Under the pieces are notes generated by a model. The model searched no databases. It was not told where the DNA came from and saw only the letters and a list, made by a program, of their open reading frames with translations. Shown piece after piece: positions 49,201 to 57,117 of a stretch of 64,000 bases of DNA. Origin of the DNA: Acidobacteriota bacterium. Its GTDB lineage: Bacteria; Acidobacteriota; Thermoanaerobaculia; Thermoanaerobaculales; Thermoanaerobaculaceae. How positions within the stretch are numbered: position 1 is the first letter of the stretch; every line of letters starts with the position of its first letter. Both the position numbers and the translations under genes were made by a program. The stretch is taken from the NCBI GenBank assembly GCA_016213675.1, contig JACQZW010000039.1, positions 98,658 to 162,657 of the forward strand. The letters run 5' to 3'.

Positions 49201-49386
49201 CCGGAACGGGCAACGTTCCTGCTCCGCGCCCTCGACCCAACCACCGGGCACGAGGGCCGGGCCGTCTCCCGCCTGACGCTGCCGCAGACCGTCCGCGTCG
49301 TGAACGTCGCGATGCTCGGCCGCGGCGACGTCGTCGGCACGCTCCGTCGCGAGGACGGTGCGCCCCTCGTGCAGGCCCTGGTCTAG
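46273..49386 (+). CDS. Large secreted multidomain protein, probably C-terminally truncated
   Basis: 1037 residues from ATG 46273 (GGAG 5 nt upstream; GTG 46267 is possible but overlaps the ribosome-binding site). Signal peptide ends SATAQ. The body is a series of Ig-like/CARDB-like beta-sandwich stretches (VHTSLGDVSPAQLGPGVLVS; VLVVPPGGAASLWVDGDADG) plus a late carboxypeptidase-regulatory-like domain (GVVIGASGLAVPGAVVELYESDS). It ends mid-motif at GDVVGTLRREDGAPLVQALV, where a further sandwich strand would be expected. Sequence becomes less GC-rich right after the stop, so the 3' end may have been replaced by the island at 49387. Confidence 0.8.
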   Translation: MRTGGRVVVGLASLLFLMPRSATAQVGAVLADADLHIQGVRLTVAPARQEVDPGRPTVVHTSLGDVSPAQLGPGVLVSADLSGPGLDPPLALTTAPGEPFAIPGLNREGAYALTGIRLVAAGRTLLRADPDRVEILVHRLVVSSVTSRPLTAAEIARAGIVIADDSFRVYRYTVGFATVSGTVEVGFDLIAGPDGRVLLPSNPDGQFALPAGAPGSAPLPQVQAFSLPIPGGGGDSNPPPGSATGRAIPGFLVIPGDMAFLHQFFSVILVVQNGALAGSGLTLRDLHARLELDGDGLRQAETAPPTVPGQPVPLLDPGPDGLPGTADDLTFLVAQASGQASWLVEGLEEGSHVVRVALQATIDGLATGAPATVSGAVPGVVVVRDPRFALTFFHPLTVRAGESYEHRVVVSNLSTTPVYRLAMSLPASQLTGVRLADGEPAQHEIAELLPGESQAVAWRLESLRTGRVVASAFNTSDPISASFRFRVGVGELGIPLSPETLVLPAETRLLGDALREPALSLLGLGYSLATSAGAVVEGLLPVGETIVRVRARELAAHAKRIAWGENPDRATVSLALAWQGASVWDNGFDALRRASSRGRQLEGQMGAALGRLIDTHGPDAAFRELEEVAITGGPTLLASARGAGAEGSARLVISGAASGRVTAGQSADTTLFARALPGVALLDVRGAGWQGEVAPVVLPLDDEGAWAEGGYQVRLHGTAAGSVNLAVAVVLADGSTRRLDPGPIATAPGSTALLVVPPGGAASLWVDGDADGLVERQETIDATLREAPQARVLTARLDNDLGPTRKVVAMLFSQPVDGDALAAVDPTQWLVTSHLDLPDGAGRLVVDRDRHGETLVTQDDPHFLVLGLDAPLNPHATLALSSPSTGVPLLGGRTVPIEPVGLSLPAEAAGGAVRGVVIGASGLAVPGAVVELYESDSVDGGLDGASWVLHRVDRVTADGSGAFVLDAVRPRDASVPPERATFLLRALDPTTGHEGRAVSRLTLPQTVRVVNVAMLGRGDVVGTLRREDGAPLVQALV

Positions 49387-49416
49387 GCGCCCTCGATCCC
49401 CGCGAGAGACGCGTGG

Positions 49417-49545
49417 CTAGTTGGCCAATTCGTCGTTCTGAGCCTGTTGCTGTTTCTTCCACCACACTTGACTGCCGGTCCGGATCCCATCCTGCACGCT
49501 GCCGCGTGGTGGTTCCTTGTGGATCGCGTTCGCAGCCTGTTCCAT
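49417..49545 (-). CDS. Possible small protein at the end of the GHKL/PRTase operon
   Basis: A 42-residue frame (MEQAANAIHKEPPRGS... Gln- and Trp-rich, ends QNDELAN) begins 35 nt after the phosphoesterase-fusion stop on the same strand. No strong ribosome-binding site is visible. Could be a real small operon member or chance. Confidence 0.35.
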   Translation of the reverse strand: MEQAANAIHKEPPRGSVQDGIRTGSQVWWKKQQQAQNDELAN

Positions 49546-49580
49546 GTGAAGGGATACTCAGCTGACGACTGAATCTACCC

Positions 49581-51290
49581 TCATCCGACAACGACGTTGG
49601 GTGGGAACATCTCCTCGGAGGGGAGTGCGTCAGCCGACAAAATGGGAATCCTGATCAAGCCGCATCCTGTTGCCACCGCGGCCAGGAAGCTCAAGCCACA
49701 CTGACGGGACTGCTCCCCGTCGCAGACCAATGCCATGGCGATCCAGGCGGGCGGAGCAATCCCCTTTCCAGTCAACCATGCGCTACAGTCTGAGTATACC
49801 CAGCGTAGAGTCGACCCTGTTGCGATCACGTCGCATACGAAAACAACGAGGCGGGTTTGAGTACCACCGGAATTGAGGGCTCTTTGCCAAGGGAAAGGGA
49901 CCCTAGACTGGCGATTCCTGGCCCTGGCCGATACGGGAAGCACCCGGATGCCGGTTGGGACCGCCAATTGGGTGGCAAGAACGGCACCCCAACTGTCGAT
50001 GCCGACCAGAAGGACCTCGCCCGGGGTCAAGCCGCTTTGCTGGCGGTAGGCCTCTAGCCAATCGGCGAAAGACTTGATTGCGCCATTCAGAACCCCAGGT
50101 AGCGCCATGAGGCTGTTAATGAGAATCCACCCAAGCGAGGCCTGCTCCCCGCCCGTCTTGAAGCGTCCCAGCGAATACAGGCCGTTCTCGGTGATGTCGC
50201 GAACGATCCTCGCCTCAAGGGTGGCTGAAACCGAAACGACACGGGGCCTCGTCGTTACTGGCTGGGTTGGCGCCCGTTCTGGTTGGGCATCAGTCAACCG
50301 GGCGGTGGCGGGTTCAGGTCGCTCGGCGAACTCAGAGCCACCCTGCTTCCTCATCCTCCCGGCATGGCAGGCCCAGTGCCCAACATGCGGATTGTCGTTG
50401 AATCCCTCCCGCTCGTGTGTAAGGGTCTTAAGAAGCGGCGCGGCCTTGAGGTCCTCGGGGATCTGAATCAGGCGGGCTTGAACGAACCCCGTGGTTCCAG
50501 GTGGGTCGTTGAGCGACTGCAACCGCCCAGTGCTGACCAAGAAGACACCACCTTCCTCCTCCAGCTGTTCAGGAAGGTGAACATCGCCGCTGAGCCAAAG
50601 CAATCTCGCCTTCGCTGCCTTGCGCACTGCCACAAGCCGCCGGCGAACCGGCTTCCCTTGCCGGAACTCATGCCGCTGTTTGTACGACGGATCACCCTCA
50701 AGGTAGTCCGCTATGCTATCTGACGGGATCGCGACTGGGTAGTGGCTCATTACGACGAGGAGTTCCGCAGCCGGTACAGTTCGTCCCGCACTCACCAGCC
50801 AATCGACCTCATCGTCAGTGAGCTGGCCTGGTTCGGTGGTGCCACCGCCGCGGGTGGAGTCGATCACCAAGCAGCTCACGCCCTTGGCTGGGGCACAGAG
50901 GCAGCCCGCGGCGTGTGTGAGAGACGACTTCGTCCCGTTGGCAAATTTCTCTGCGAATGCAGTGAACTGCTCGCGTGCGCGGTCGAGATGCCCCTGCGTT
51001 TCGCTGACCTTGTCGATGTCGTGGTTCCCGATACAGACGGCGACATTCTCAAAGGTCAGCGAGAAGCTCTCGCAGAGGTGCTTCAGCACTCTCTCAGCGT
51101 GGACATAGTTCTTCATACGTCCTTGATGAACGAAATCACCTGTCACGAGTATGGCAGCTGGGGTTATTGCCTCCTTCACGGCATCGATTAGGCCGCTCAG
51201 GTACTCCTCGAAGTAGTCAGATCGCAAGTGTTCGGAATGGCCATCCGGATCCTTAATGTGGAAGTCGGTGAGGTGGAGTATCCCGAGCAT
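49581..51290 (-). CDS. Calcineurin-like metallophosphoesterase fused to a phosphoribosyltransferase-like domain
   Basis: 569 residues. The N-terminal domain (1-about 280) has the two-metal phosphoesterase motifs: D9-F-H11, GD(51-52) in GDFVHQG, GNHD (88-91), SHYP near 184 and GDVH near 247 where families have GHxH. After a Pro/Thr-rich linker (about 320-350), the C-terminal domain (about 360-569) has a type I PRTase-like PRPP loop, VVFVCDVIATGST (Asp487 to Thr494), and GEVLLVGIDSWGAVLA near 430. Both sites look intact. GAGGGG precedes ATG 51290. It is third in the operon, 21 nt after the STAS/PRTase gene. Likely a nucleotide or phosphate-related enzyme; function unknown. Confidence 0.85.
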   Translation of the reverse strand: MLGILHLTDFHIKDPDGHSEHLRSDYFEEYLSGLIDAVKEAITPAAILVTGDFVHQGRMKNYVHAERVLKHLCESFSLTFENVAVCIGNHDIDKVSETQGHLDRAREQFTAFAEKFANGTKSSLTHAAGCLCAPAKGVSCLVIDSTRGGGTTEPGQLTDDEVDWLVSAGRTVPAAELLVVMSHYPVAIPSDSIADYLEGDPSYKQRHEFRQGKPVRRRLVAVRKAAKARLLWLSGDVHLPEQLEEEGGVFLVSTGRLQSLNDPPGTTGFVQARLIQIPEDLKAAPLLKTLTHEREGFNDNPHVGHWACHAGRMRKQGGSEFAERPEPATARLTDAQPERAPTQPVTTRPRVVSVSATLEARIVRDITENGLYSLGRFKTGGEQASLGWILINSLMALPGVLNGAIKSFADWLEAYRQQSGLTPGEVLLVGIDSWGAVLATQLAVPTGIRVLPVSARARNRQSRVPFPWQRALNSGGTQTRLVVFVCDVIATGSTLRWVYSDCSAWLTGKGIAPPAWIAMALVCDGEQSRQCGLSFLAAVATGCGLIRIPILSADALPSEEMFPPNVVVG

Positions 51291-51311
51291 CGCTTCCCCT
51301 CAGTCACCGCG

Positions 51312-52286
51312 CTAGACGGCGTAGGTCGCCCCGGCGCCGCAGTCGCGCAGGTTCAGGAGGCGGGCCACGCGCAGTTCGTCCCCATAGTCGGTTTCACCGA
51401 GTAGAGCCCCTAAGCATGCGGCCATGAAAAGGTCGGCTCCTCGTGCCCTGGCGAAAGCCTGGGCCACCTTGAGTTCGGTTCCGCCGAGAACAAAGTCACC
51501 AATGAGTAGGTATGAGCTTGTTGCGAACGGCGGCTCAAGGAAGGTCTCTTGCACCAACTGGTCCCCAGGCCCGAGGTGATCGATGAGCTCAACCTCAAGT
51601 CCCTTCATAGACAATTGCGAGACGGCGACCGCGAACGGCGCTGCCTTCATACTCACCGCGAGAAGAACTGGTAGGTCAGGCTCCTCCGACTCCAAGAGTC
51701 TCTCAACTGACTCGGTCAGGAATATCGACATCCAGCAGAAGGCGTTGGGGTCGGTGATTATCTCAACCGCGTCGAATACCCCGTTTGCGAGCAGCGGAGT
51801 TGAGGGTAGACGCTGGAGTTTCCCGTTCGGGTACGATGCGAAGCACGACTTGAGTGTCTTGCGAACGAATCGCGCCTGCGCTTCATTAGTCTTTCGCAGC
51901 GTGGCTTTCACCTGGGTGGCCTTGACCGGACTGCTGCCGAACACCAGAACCGGACCAGACCCATCAAGGTCGAACATACCCGGTGGCTTGGGCAACTCCT
52001 TCGCGAGCATCGGCTGGAGGCGCTCGTAGTTGGTGATTAGGATTCTCCGGTCCGTTGAAGCAATGCTCTGGCCTAACGCCCAGCAGGCGTGATCGTCTAT
52101 CTCCGCCATTCCTGCGAAGTCAAGCACGAGCGCCTTGTCCGGGGCCACTTCTGAGACGATGGCGCTCAGGAGGCGACCGGCGTTGGCCTGGAATAGTGTC
52201 GGGAGTTCACCAGGATTCCCGGCCCACGATGCGGCAAGGGCTCTCGAATAGACGACCTCAGTGGATTCTATTATCGGGCAAAACAC
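51312..52286 (-). CDS. STAS-like/phosphoribosyltransferase-like protein
   Basis: 324 residues; GTG start 52286 with AGGAGA upstream. The N-terminal half (about 30-110) has a STAS/anti-sigma-antagonist look: ALVLDFAGMAEIDDHACWALGQSI with a strand-helix pattern and an acidic loop where STAS proteins have a phosphorylated Ser. The C-terminal half (about 205-310) has a PRTase-like loop, YLLIGDFVLGGTELK (Asp264, Gly-Gly-Thr 268-270), preceded by a helix-strand. The second operon gene, 41 nt after the GHKL gene. A STAS domain with a GHKL ATPase recalls anti-sigma kinase/antagonist pairs, here tied to PRTase domains. Confidence 0.75.
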   Translation of the reverse strand: MFCPIIESTEVVYSRALAASWAGNPGELPTLFQANAGRLLSAIVSEVAPDKALVLDFAGMAEIDDHACWALGQSIASTDRRILITNYERLQPMLAKELPKPPGMFDLDGSGPVLVFGSSPVKATQVKATLRKTNEAQARFVRKTLKSCFASYPNGKLQRLPSTPLLANGVFDAVEIITDPNAFCWMSIFLTESVERLLESEEPDLPVLLAVSMKAAPFAVAVSQLSMKGLEVELIDHLGPGDQLVQETFLEPPFATSSYLLIGDFVLGGTELKVAQAFARARGADLFMAACLGALLGETDYGDELRVARLLNLRDCGAGATYAV

Positions 52287-52327
52287 TTGCGTCTCCTGTA
52301 TTTGAGAGCGGGATGGGCCAGGGCACG

Positions 52328-53422
52328 TCAGCGGCCCCAGCGCAGCTCAAATGCGACCCTAGTTCCGCGGAGCCCCGGCGGTGCTACCCGGAACCAGCCC
52401 TCAGTATGAGCGTCAAAATCACTCGTCCGCGACCAGCGACGGAAAAGCTCATTGTGCTTCGGGGACGGGCTACCCCCGCGGGGCTCCCGTTGCACCGAGG
52501 CTGCCTTTGCCCACGCGTGGAGGGTCCAGTGAATCTCAGCATCGAAGGATGACATCGAAACCCAACCCCCGTGCCGTGTGATCTCTTGAATCGCCCTAAA
52601 TAGGCCGAATTCCTTCTCGTTTGCCATTGACGCCTCGACAATCGCGTCAGCATGATTCCCTGGAGACAGATGTGTTGGCCCATCGCCTTTCTCAAGAAGA
52701 CTAGTGAGGAACCCGATTCCGGCATCGCAAACGGCAACGGTAACCCCGACGTGAGTCCGCTGAATCCCAACGAAGGCCGTACTCCTCCCCCATAGCAACG
52801 AGTTCACCACGAGCTCTGCCGTCGTGATTGCCAATTGGTGACTGAGTTCGCGGGCAACGTAGGGATGATGGGAGCCCCTGGGGCGGAACAGCGGGCCACA
52901 ATGCAATTCAAACTGGTTCTTCAGGTCCTGCCTCGTCAGGTCTTTCCAGAGGATCCGATCCGGCTTCTCCAGCGTCCATGGACGAGGTTCCCGAACTGGG
53001 AAAACAAGGATCTGGCTTTCTTGGCCTTTGCGGCCCGTGAACGAAACCCCACCAACGCTCGGCGACACCGTCCGCCAAAGGTCCAGGTTTTCGGCGATTC
53101 TCGTGAACTCAACGCTAGTCAGGAAGGAAAGCACCGAAGGGTTCCACCCGAAGTCGGCCGATCCAGGTTCCCCAGTGAAGGCTCTCAGCCTGTCCGCGAT
53201 CGAGAGGAGGCTGGTCAAGGACAGCAGATTCACACGGCGCGCTTCTAGGTTCCGGAAATCCCAAAGCACCTTGGGGGTCCGGCCGCGCCGATAGAGGTCC
53301 GAGAAGTCCTTCAGCCGAGGCCCAGCATGCATTGAGAAGGACCCAAGGCTGCTGAGAGGCCCTACGTTTATCGGAAACCAGTGTTGGCTATCCGATTGAG
53401 GTGGGACCCTAATTCCACGCAT
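52328..53422 (-). CDS. GHKL-type ATPase protein (histidine-kinase-like, anti-sigma-kinase-like)
   Basis: 364 residues from ATG 53422 (AAGGTGG 5 nt upstream); ATG 53449 would add nine residues. The C-terminal half holds a GHKL ATPase: N-box TTAELVVNSLLW (Glu203, Asn207), G1 CDAGIGF (Asp233), a G2-like FGLFRAIQEITRHGGWVSMSS, and a closing GTRVAFEL strand. No phosphorylatable His helix precedes it, so it is more like RsbW/SpoIIAB or non-kinase GHKL proteins than a sensor kinase. The N-terminal 180 residues are unrecognised. First gene of the operon, no membrane helices. Confidence 0.8.
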   Translation of the reverse strand: MRGIRVPPQSDSQHWFPINVGPLSSLGSFSMHAGPRLKDFSDLYRRGRTPKVLWDFRNLEARRVNLLSLTSLLSIADRLRAFTGEPGSADFGWNPSVLSFLTSVEFTRIAENLDLWRTVSPSVGGVSFTGRKGQESQILVFPVREPRPWTLEKPDRILWKDLTRQDLKNQFELHCGPLFRPRGSHHPYVARELSHQLAITTAELVVNSLLWGRSTAFVGIQRTHVGVTVAVCDAGIGFLTSLLEKGDGPTHLSPGNHADAIVEASMANEKEFGLFRAIQEITRHGGWVSMSSFDAEIHWTLHAWAKAASVQREPRGGSPSPKHNELFRRWSRTSDFDAHTEGWFRVAPPGLRGTRVAFELRWGR

Positions 53423-53554
53423 CGAAACCACCTTAAGATAGTACCCCATCCTCAGCCTGAGGGTACTCGTTCATTGCATGCAAGCAAGAGCAAATCCTCC
53501 CTTCTACTCAAACGGAACAGCCCGCCTGTGTCCTAGGCCGTTCCCTGGCTCAGA

Positions 53555-53680
53555 GGTGCCAGGTCGGCCCTTAGCCGACTTGTTGGTCGCTGACCTTGCT
53601 GCGTTGCCCCAGGGCCCCGGGGTCACGGCCCGCCTCAGGGATCGGTAGATCGTCGTATCTTGCTCGCGCATTGACGCACG
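53555..53680 (+). repeat. Left part of a GGTGCCAGG element
   Basis: Begins GGTGCCAGGTCGGCCCTTAG with CCGACTTG, then the shared CGCTGACC and GCCTCAGGGATCGGTAGATC interior. It lies in the 333-bp gap 53450-53782, upstream of the GHKL operon. The right terminus is not visible; the end coordinate is approximate. Confidence 0.6.
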
Positions 53681-53782
53681 CCACCAAAACGACAGGGTGA
53701 AGGCAGGCGGCGCCGTCGTCGTCGGGGCTGTGAGAACAGCGTGGGGCTTGCTCCACCCGGGCGCGGCGGGTTTACCAGGCGA

Positions 53783-54124
53783 CTATTCGTTAGTCAGCCT
53801 GACTATCGGGCGGCGCGGGAAGGGGCGATCGCGGCTCACCTTGATTGCCCTATCAGGTTCCATTTCCGACCCGCCGCCCATACTGGGTGGCCCGTCAGGT
53901 TGCGAAGGGGCGTCCCTGCTGACTTTGATAGCCCGGTCCAAGTCAGGGTTGCCCTTACCCAGTTCCTGCAGGGCGAAGGAAACCAACACGCGCGCGAGGC
54001 CACTTGGCCGCATTCCTGCACAGGCTGCTGCGGCAAGGAGTGCCGAATGGTCCCTGGGATTGAGCCGGATCGAGACACTGGGCGGTGCTGCGTTCGTTTG
54101 GGACGGCTTCTTGGTCGCGACCAC
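53783..54124 (-). CDS. Small ribbon-helix-helix-like protein with internal repeat
   Basis: 113 residues from GTG 54124, with AGGAGG 5 nt upstream. Residues about 16-55 (SVSIRLNPRDHSALLAAAACAG... ARVLVSFALQEL) have the strand-helix-helix pattern of CopG/RHH DNA-binding proteins. The C-terminal half contains two copies of DRAIKVSRD separated by about 20 residues and is probably flexible. It may regulate neighbouring genes or be an orphan antitoxin; no toxin partner is evident. Confidence 0.7.
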   Translation of the reverse strand: MVATKKPSQTNAAPPSVSIRLNPRDHSALLAAAACAGMRPSGLARVLVSFALQELGKGNPDLDRAIKVSRDAPSQPDGPPSMGGGSEMEPDRAIKVSRDRPFPRRPIVRLTNE

Positions 54125-54210
54125 GTAACCTCCTGAGGATGAGCTGGCCGGCAGTCTAGGTTACCCACGGCGAGGAAGAAAGGGCGCACGCAGGGGACGC
54201 CACGGCAAGC

Positions 54211-54499
54211 GTGCCAGGTGTGCCCTTAGCCGACTTGATAGTCGATGACCTGACGGCGTGGTTGGCGGGCGGCGTGGCCATTTCGGTACTTAAGGACCGG
54301 GGGATCGTCGAGCGTCGCACGGCTGCACGCCTCCAACGCGAAATCACCCATCCAGAGTAGGGAATCCACATCCGCGCCCGGTGCCACGCCGGTACCACTC
54401 GCTCGCGTCGCCAGACGGGTACCGGGCCAATGTCGCCACGTAGGCCTACCGGTGATTGGTCAGGAACATCACAGGTCGGCTAAGGGTGGACCTGGCACC
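54211..54499 (+). repeat. Complete GGTGCCAGG inverted-repeat element
   Basis: 289 bp. The left end GTGCCAGGTGTGCCCTTAGC and CGACTTG is inverted at the right end as AGGTCGGCTAAGGGTGGACC then TGGCACC. The interior shares GATCGTCGAGCGTCGCACGG and the following ACGCCTCCAACGCGAAATCA with the other copies. It lies in the 695-bp gap before the nuclease-methylase gene. I see no target-site duplication. Confidence 0.75.
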
Positions 54500-54819
54500 T
54501 CTCCTTTGCCCCCTCACGCACGGTGCCTCGAGGCTCACCCGCTTCACGCCGCCCTGGTGTTCGTGACCGGGGAGACGATCGGGTGCCTTGCTGGACTGAC
54601 CCACGCGAAGCTACGATGAATCCGAATGGCTTTGAACGCGCAACCTATGGGACAGTGCGCGGGCGGAAGTGCCCTGCTACCTCGGCCCACCCGGTGCCGC
54701 GGCCACGATGCTCCGCCATACCGGCCCAGGTTCCCAGGGCTCGACGCACCTCGCTTGCCTTCTGTCGCGCGCCCAAATTCTGAGCGACGCAGGCTGCATA
54801 AGGAGAGGGAGACCTCCAC
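54500..54819 (+). promoter_or_regulatory. Upstream region of the nuclease-methylase operon
   Basis: 320 bp between the element and GTG 54820. It should contain the promoter, but I cannot identify good -35/-10 boxes. AGGAGAGGGAG at 54801-54811 is the ribosome-binding region. ORFs here look like chance. Confidence 0.35.
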
Positions 54820-57114
54820 GTGACGACCAAAGGAGCGGCGTCTAGCCCAGGGAAGGGTGCCCCCCCGGCCAGCGGGAGTCCGATGTCGCACCCTTCCGAG
54901 TCCTTTGCTCAGGCGAAGGCGCAGTTTGATGCTGCCCATGCAACTGCAGCCAGCGCCGATTGCATCGTTCCGGTCCGCGGGAAAGCCCACGCGCCACTCA
55001 GTATTCGCAATGCGAAAGGCGAGCCAAACGAGGAGTTCTACAAATGGCAGTTCATCAACGCCCTCGTGAAGAGCGGGCTCTATCCAAAGGACTACATTGG
55101 CGTCGAGGTTCACTTCCCCAAAGGGAACAAGCGGTCTGCCGCGCTCAAACTCGATGCCGCGATATTCGATGATCCGACTTGGATCGACCACTACAACGGT
55201 TACTGGAGCACCAAGAAGTCCGCCGACCTTGAGTGGCTGAATGAGCATCTCGTCTCCGTTGCAGAGTTCAAGAAGGGCGACAAGGAGATCGAGAAGGTCT
55301 TCACCGGGCAGGTCAAACCCGCGATGCGGGAGAAGGAACCCGCAAGCGCCTACGTGCTGGGCGTCTACTACGACACGGAGCGCCTCTACCTCTTTCAACG
55401 GAAGAACGGGGTGGTGCTGCGGTACGACGAGTCGAAGAACCAGAAGGGCGAGGCGAGCAAAGTTGGCGACCTGTCGCTCCACTTGCCCGATGCGTACGCA
55501 TACATGCCCAGCCTCGACGACCTGAAGCGCCGCATCAACTGCCCTTCGGCGTTCGACCGGTCCTCTCGCGGGATCGCGGACCTGGACGTGATCACCTCGA
55601 TTGCCTCCGTCCAAATACGGACGGCGCTTTCCGATGTGCTCCGCGCCCTCGACAAGGCGGGGCTAGTCAACCAGCGCGGGTACGCGATCCTCATTCAAGC
55701 CCTGGCTCTCAAGATCTTCGACGAGAAGCGAAACGAGTCGTCGCCGCAGAAGAAGCTGGAATTCTATGTCACCGATCGCGAGGTTGAGTTCCACAGCCTT
55801 GCGGAGAAGCCGATCCAGGCGTTAATAGCACGTCTAAAGGGCATCCGCGATGAAGCATCAACGCGGTACCGTAAGATTCTGAAGAACCAAGATATCGACT
55901 GGAAGAACCAGAATCATATTCGCTGCGTTGTCGCAATCTGCGCGGCGTTTCAAGACTACTCATTCGCCCGATCGGCCAAGAGCGACCTGTACCAACTCGT
56001 CTTCTACAACTTTGCCAATTCCTTCAAGAGAGACGAGGCCGCGCAGTTCCTGACCCCGCTCCCTGTCATAGAGTTCATCGTGCACCTCGTGAACCCCCGT
56101 GACGGCGACACGGTGTTGGACCCGTGCTGCGGCATCGGAGACTTTCTTTCGCTCGCGTTCGTGAACGCGGCTGGCAAGAGCCCAAGCTGGCGGCTTGACG
56201 ACGCCAACATCTACGGCGTTGACCTTGACGAGAACATGATCACGCTCGCGACGCTGAACATGCTTCTCAACGGCGACGGCGAGGCCAAGCTCTTCGACAA
56301 GCCTGACAAAGGTTCAATCCTTAGCAAGGTCGAAAAGGCCGATCCGCCTGCACTCGTGGACCTGATTCCGACTGCTCATGCAAGGGGTTGTTGGGACAAC
56401 TGGCCCGACAAGACCGAACTGCTCAAGTTCGACGTCGTACTGACCAATCCCCCATTCGGTGAGGATCGCGCATACCGCGTCAAGTCGCGGGTGGATCGGG
56501 ATATCATCGAGCTTTACGAGACGTGGCACCTCACCGGGCAGGTCACTGACGACGAGAAGGCCGCTGCCGCCAAAGGCGCTGGCGGAAGGAAGAGCAAGGC
56601 TAAGGGCAGGGGAAGCGATGCCCTCGACCTTGGAATCGTATTCCTGGAAAACGCCTTTCGCAGCCTAAAGGAAAACGGACGTCTGGGGATCGTGCTTTCC
56701 AACTCAATCGCATCGATCAACAAGTGGTCCAAGGTGCGCGAGTGGTTCATGCAGCGCATGCGACTTGTCGCGTTCTTCGACCTCCCTTCAAACGTGTTCG
56801 CAGAGACGGGCGTGAACACAAGCATCCTGATCGCGTACAAGCCCACGCCATCGGCCCTGAAACGACTCAACGAAGATGGGTACTCGATCTTTGTCCGCGA
56901 CATTCAGCGTGTCGGCTACGAGAAGCGCACGAGCAAACGTAACGTCTTCTTTAACCAGGTTTTCAGGTTCGACGAGCAGACCTTCGAGATCCAGACCGAC
57001 GCCGCGGGAACGCCAATCGTCGATGAGGAATTCACGGAGACGATCGCCGAGTTTCGCGAGTGGGCATTGGGGCAAGAGGAGGTCCTCCAGGTGAAGTTCC
57101 TGAAGGAGGATTGA
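54820..57114 (+). CDS. Nuclease-DNA adenine methyltransferase fusion (type IIB/IIG RM, BcgI A-like)
   Basis: 764 residues, GTG start. The N-terminal nuclease domain (about 55-175) has a PD-(D/E)XK pattern: LKLDAAIFDDP (Asp112) and VAEFKKG (Glu149-x-Lys151), then GQVKPA. Residues about 240-390 are a helical linker. The N6-adenine methylase core has motif I DPCCGIGDF (from Asp434) and motif IV NPPF (543-546), then the helical C-terminus. Cleavage and methylation sit in one chain, and the specificity protein is separate and adjacent, as in BcgI-type type IIB systems. The systematic gene name cannot be given from sequence alone. Stop is 3 nt before the S subunit. Confidence 0.88.
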   Translation: MTTKGAASSPGKGAPPASGSPMSHPSESFAQAKAQFDAAHATAASADCIVPVRGKAHAPLSIRNAKGEPNEEFYKWQFINALVKSGLYPKDYIGVEVHFPKGNKRSAALKLDAAIFDDPTWIDHYNGYWSTKKSADLEWLNEHLVSVAEFKKGDKEIEKVFTGQVKPAMREKEPASAYVLGVYYDTERLYLFQRKNGVVLRYDESKNQKGEASKVGDLSLHLPDAYAYMPSLDDLKRRINCPSAFDRSSRGIADLDVITSIASVQIRTALSDVLRALDKAGLVNQRGYAILIQALALKIFDEKRNESSPQKKLEFYVTDREVEFHSLAEKPIQALIARLKGIRDEASTRYRKILKNQDIDWKNQNHIRCVVAICAAFQDYSFARSAKSDLYQLVFYNFANSFKRDEAAQFLTPLPVIEFIVHLVNPRDGDTVLDPCCGIGDFLSLAFVNAAGKSPSWRLDDANIYGVDLDENMITLATLNMLLNGDGEAKLFDKPDKGSILSKVEKADPPALVDLIPTAHARGCWDNWPDKTELLKFDVVLTNPPFGEDRAYRVKSRVDRDIIELYETWHLTGQVTDDEKAAAAKGAGGRKSKAKGRGSDALDLGIVFLENAFRSLKENGRLGIVLSNSIASINKWSKVREWFMQRMRLVAFFDLPSNVFAETGVNTSILIAYKPTPSALKRLNEDGYSIFVRDIQRVGYEKRTSKRNVFFNQVFRFDEQTFEIQTDAAGTPIVDEEFTETIAEFREWALGQEEVLQVKFLKED

Positions 57115-57117
57115 AGC

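Noticed and set aside
54523..54783. Small open frame upstream of the nuclease-methylase gene
   Set aside because: No RBS, and composition like surrounding non-coding DNA; overlaps the expected promoter.
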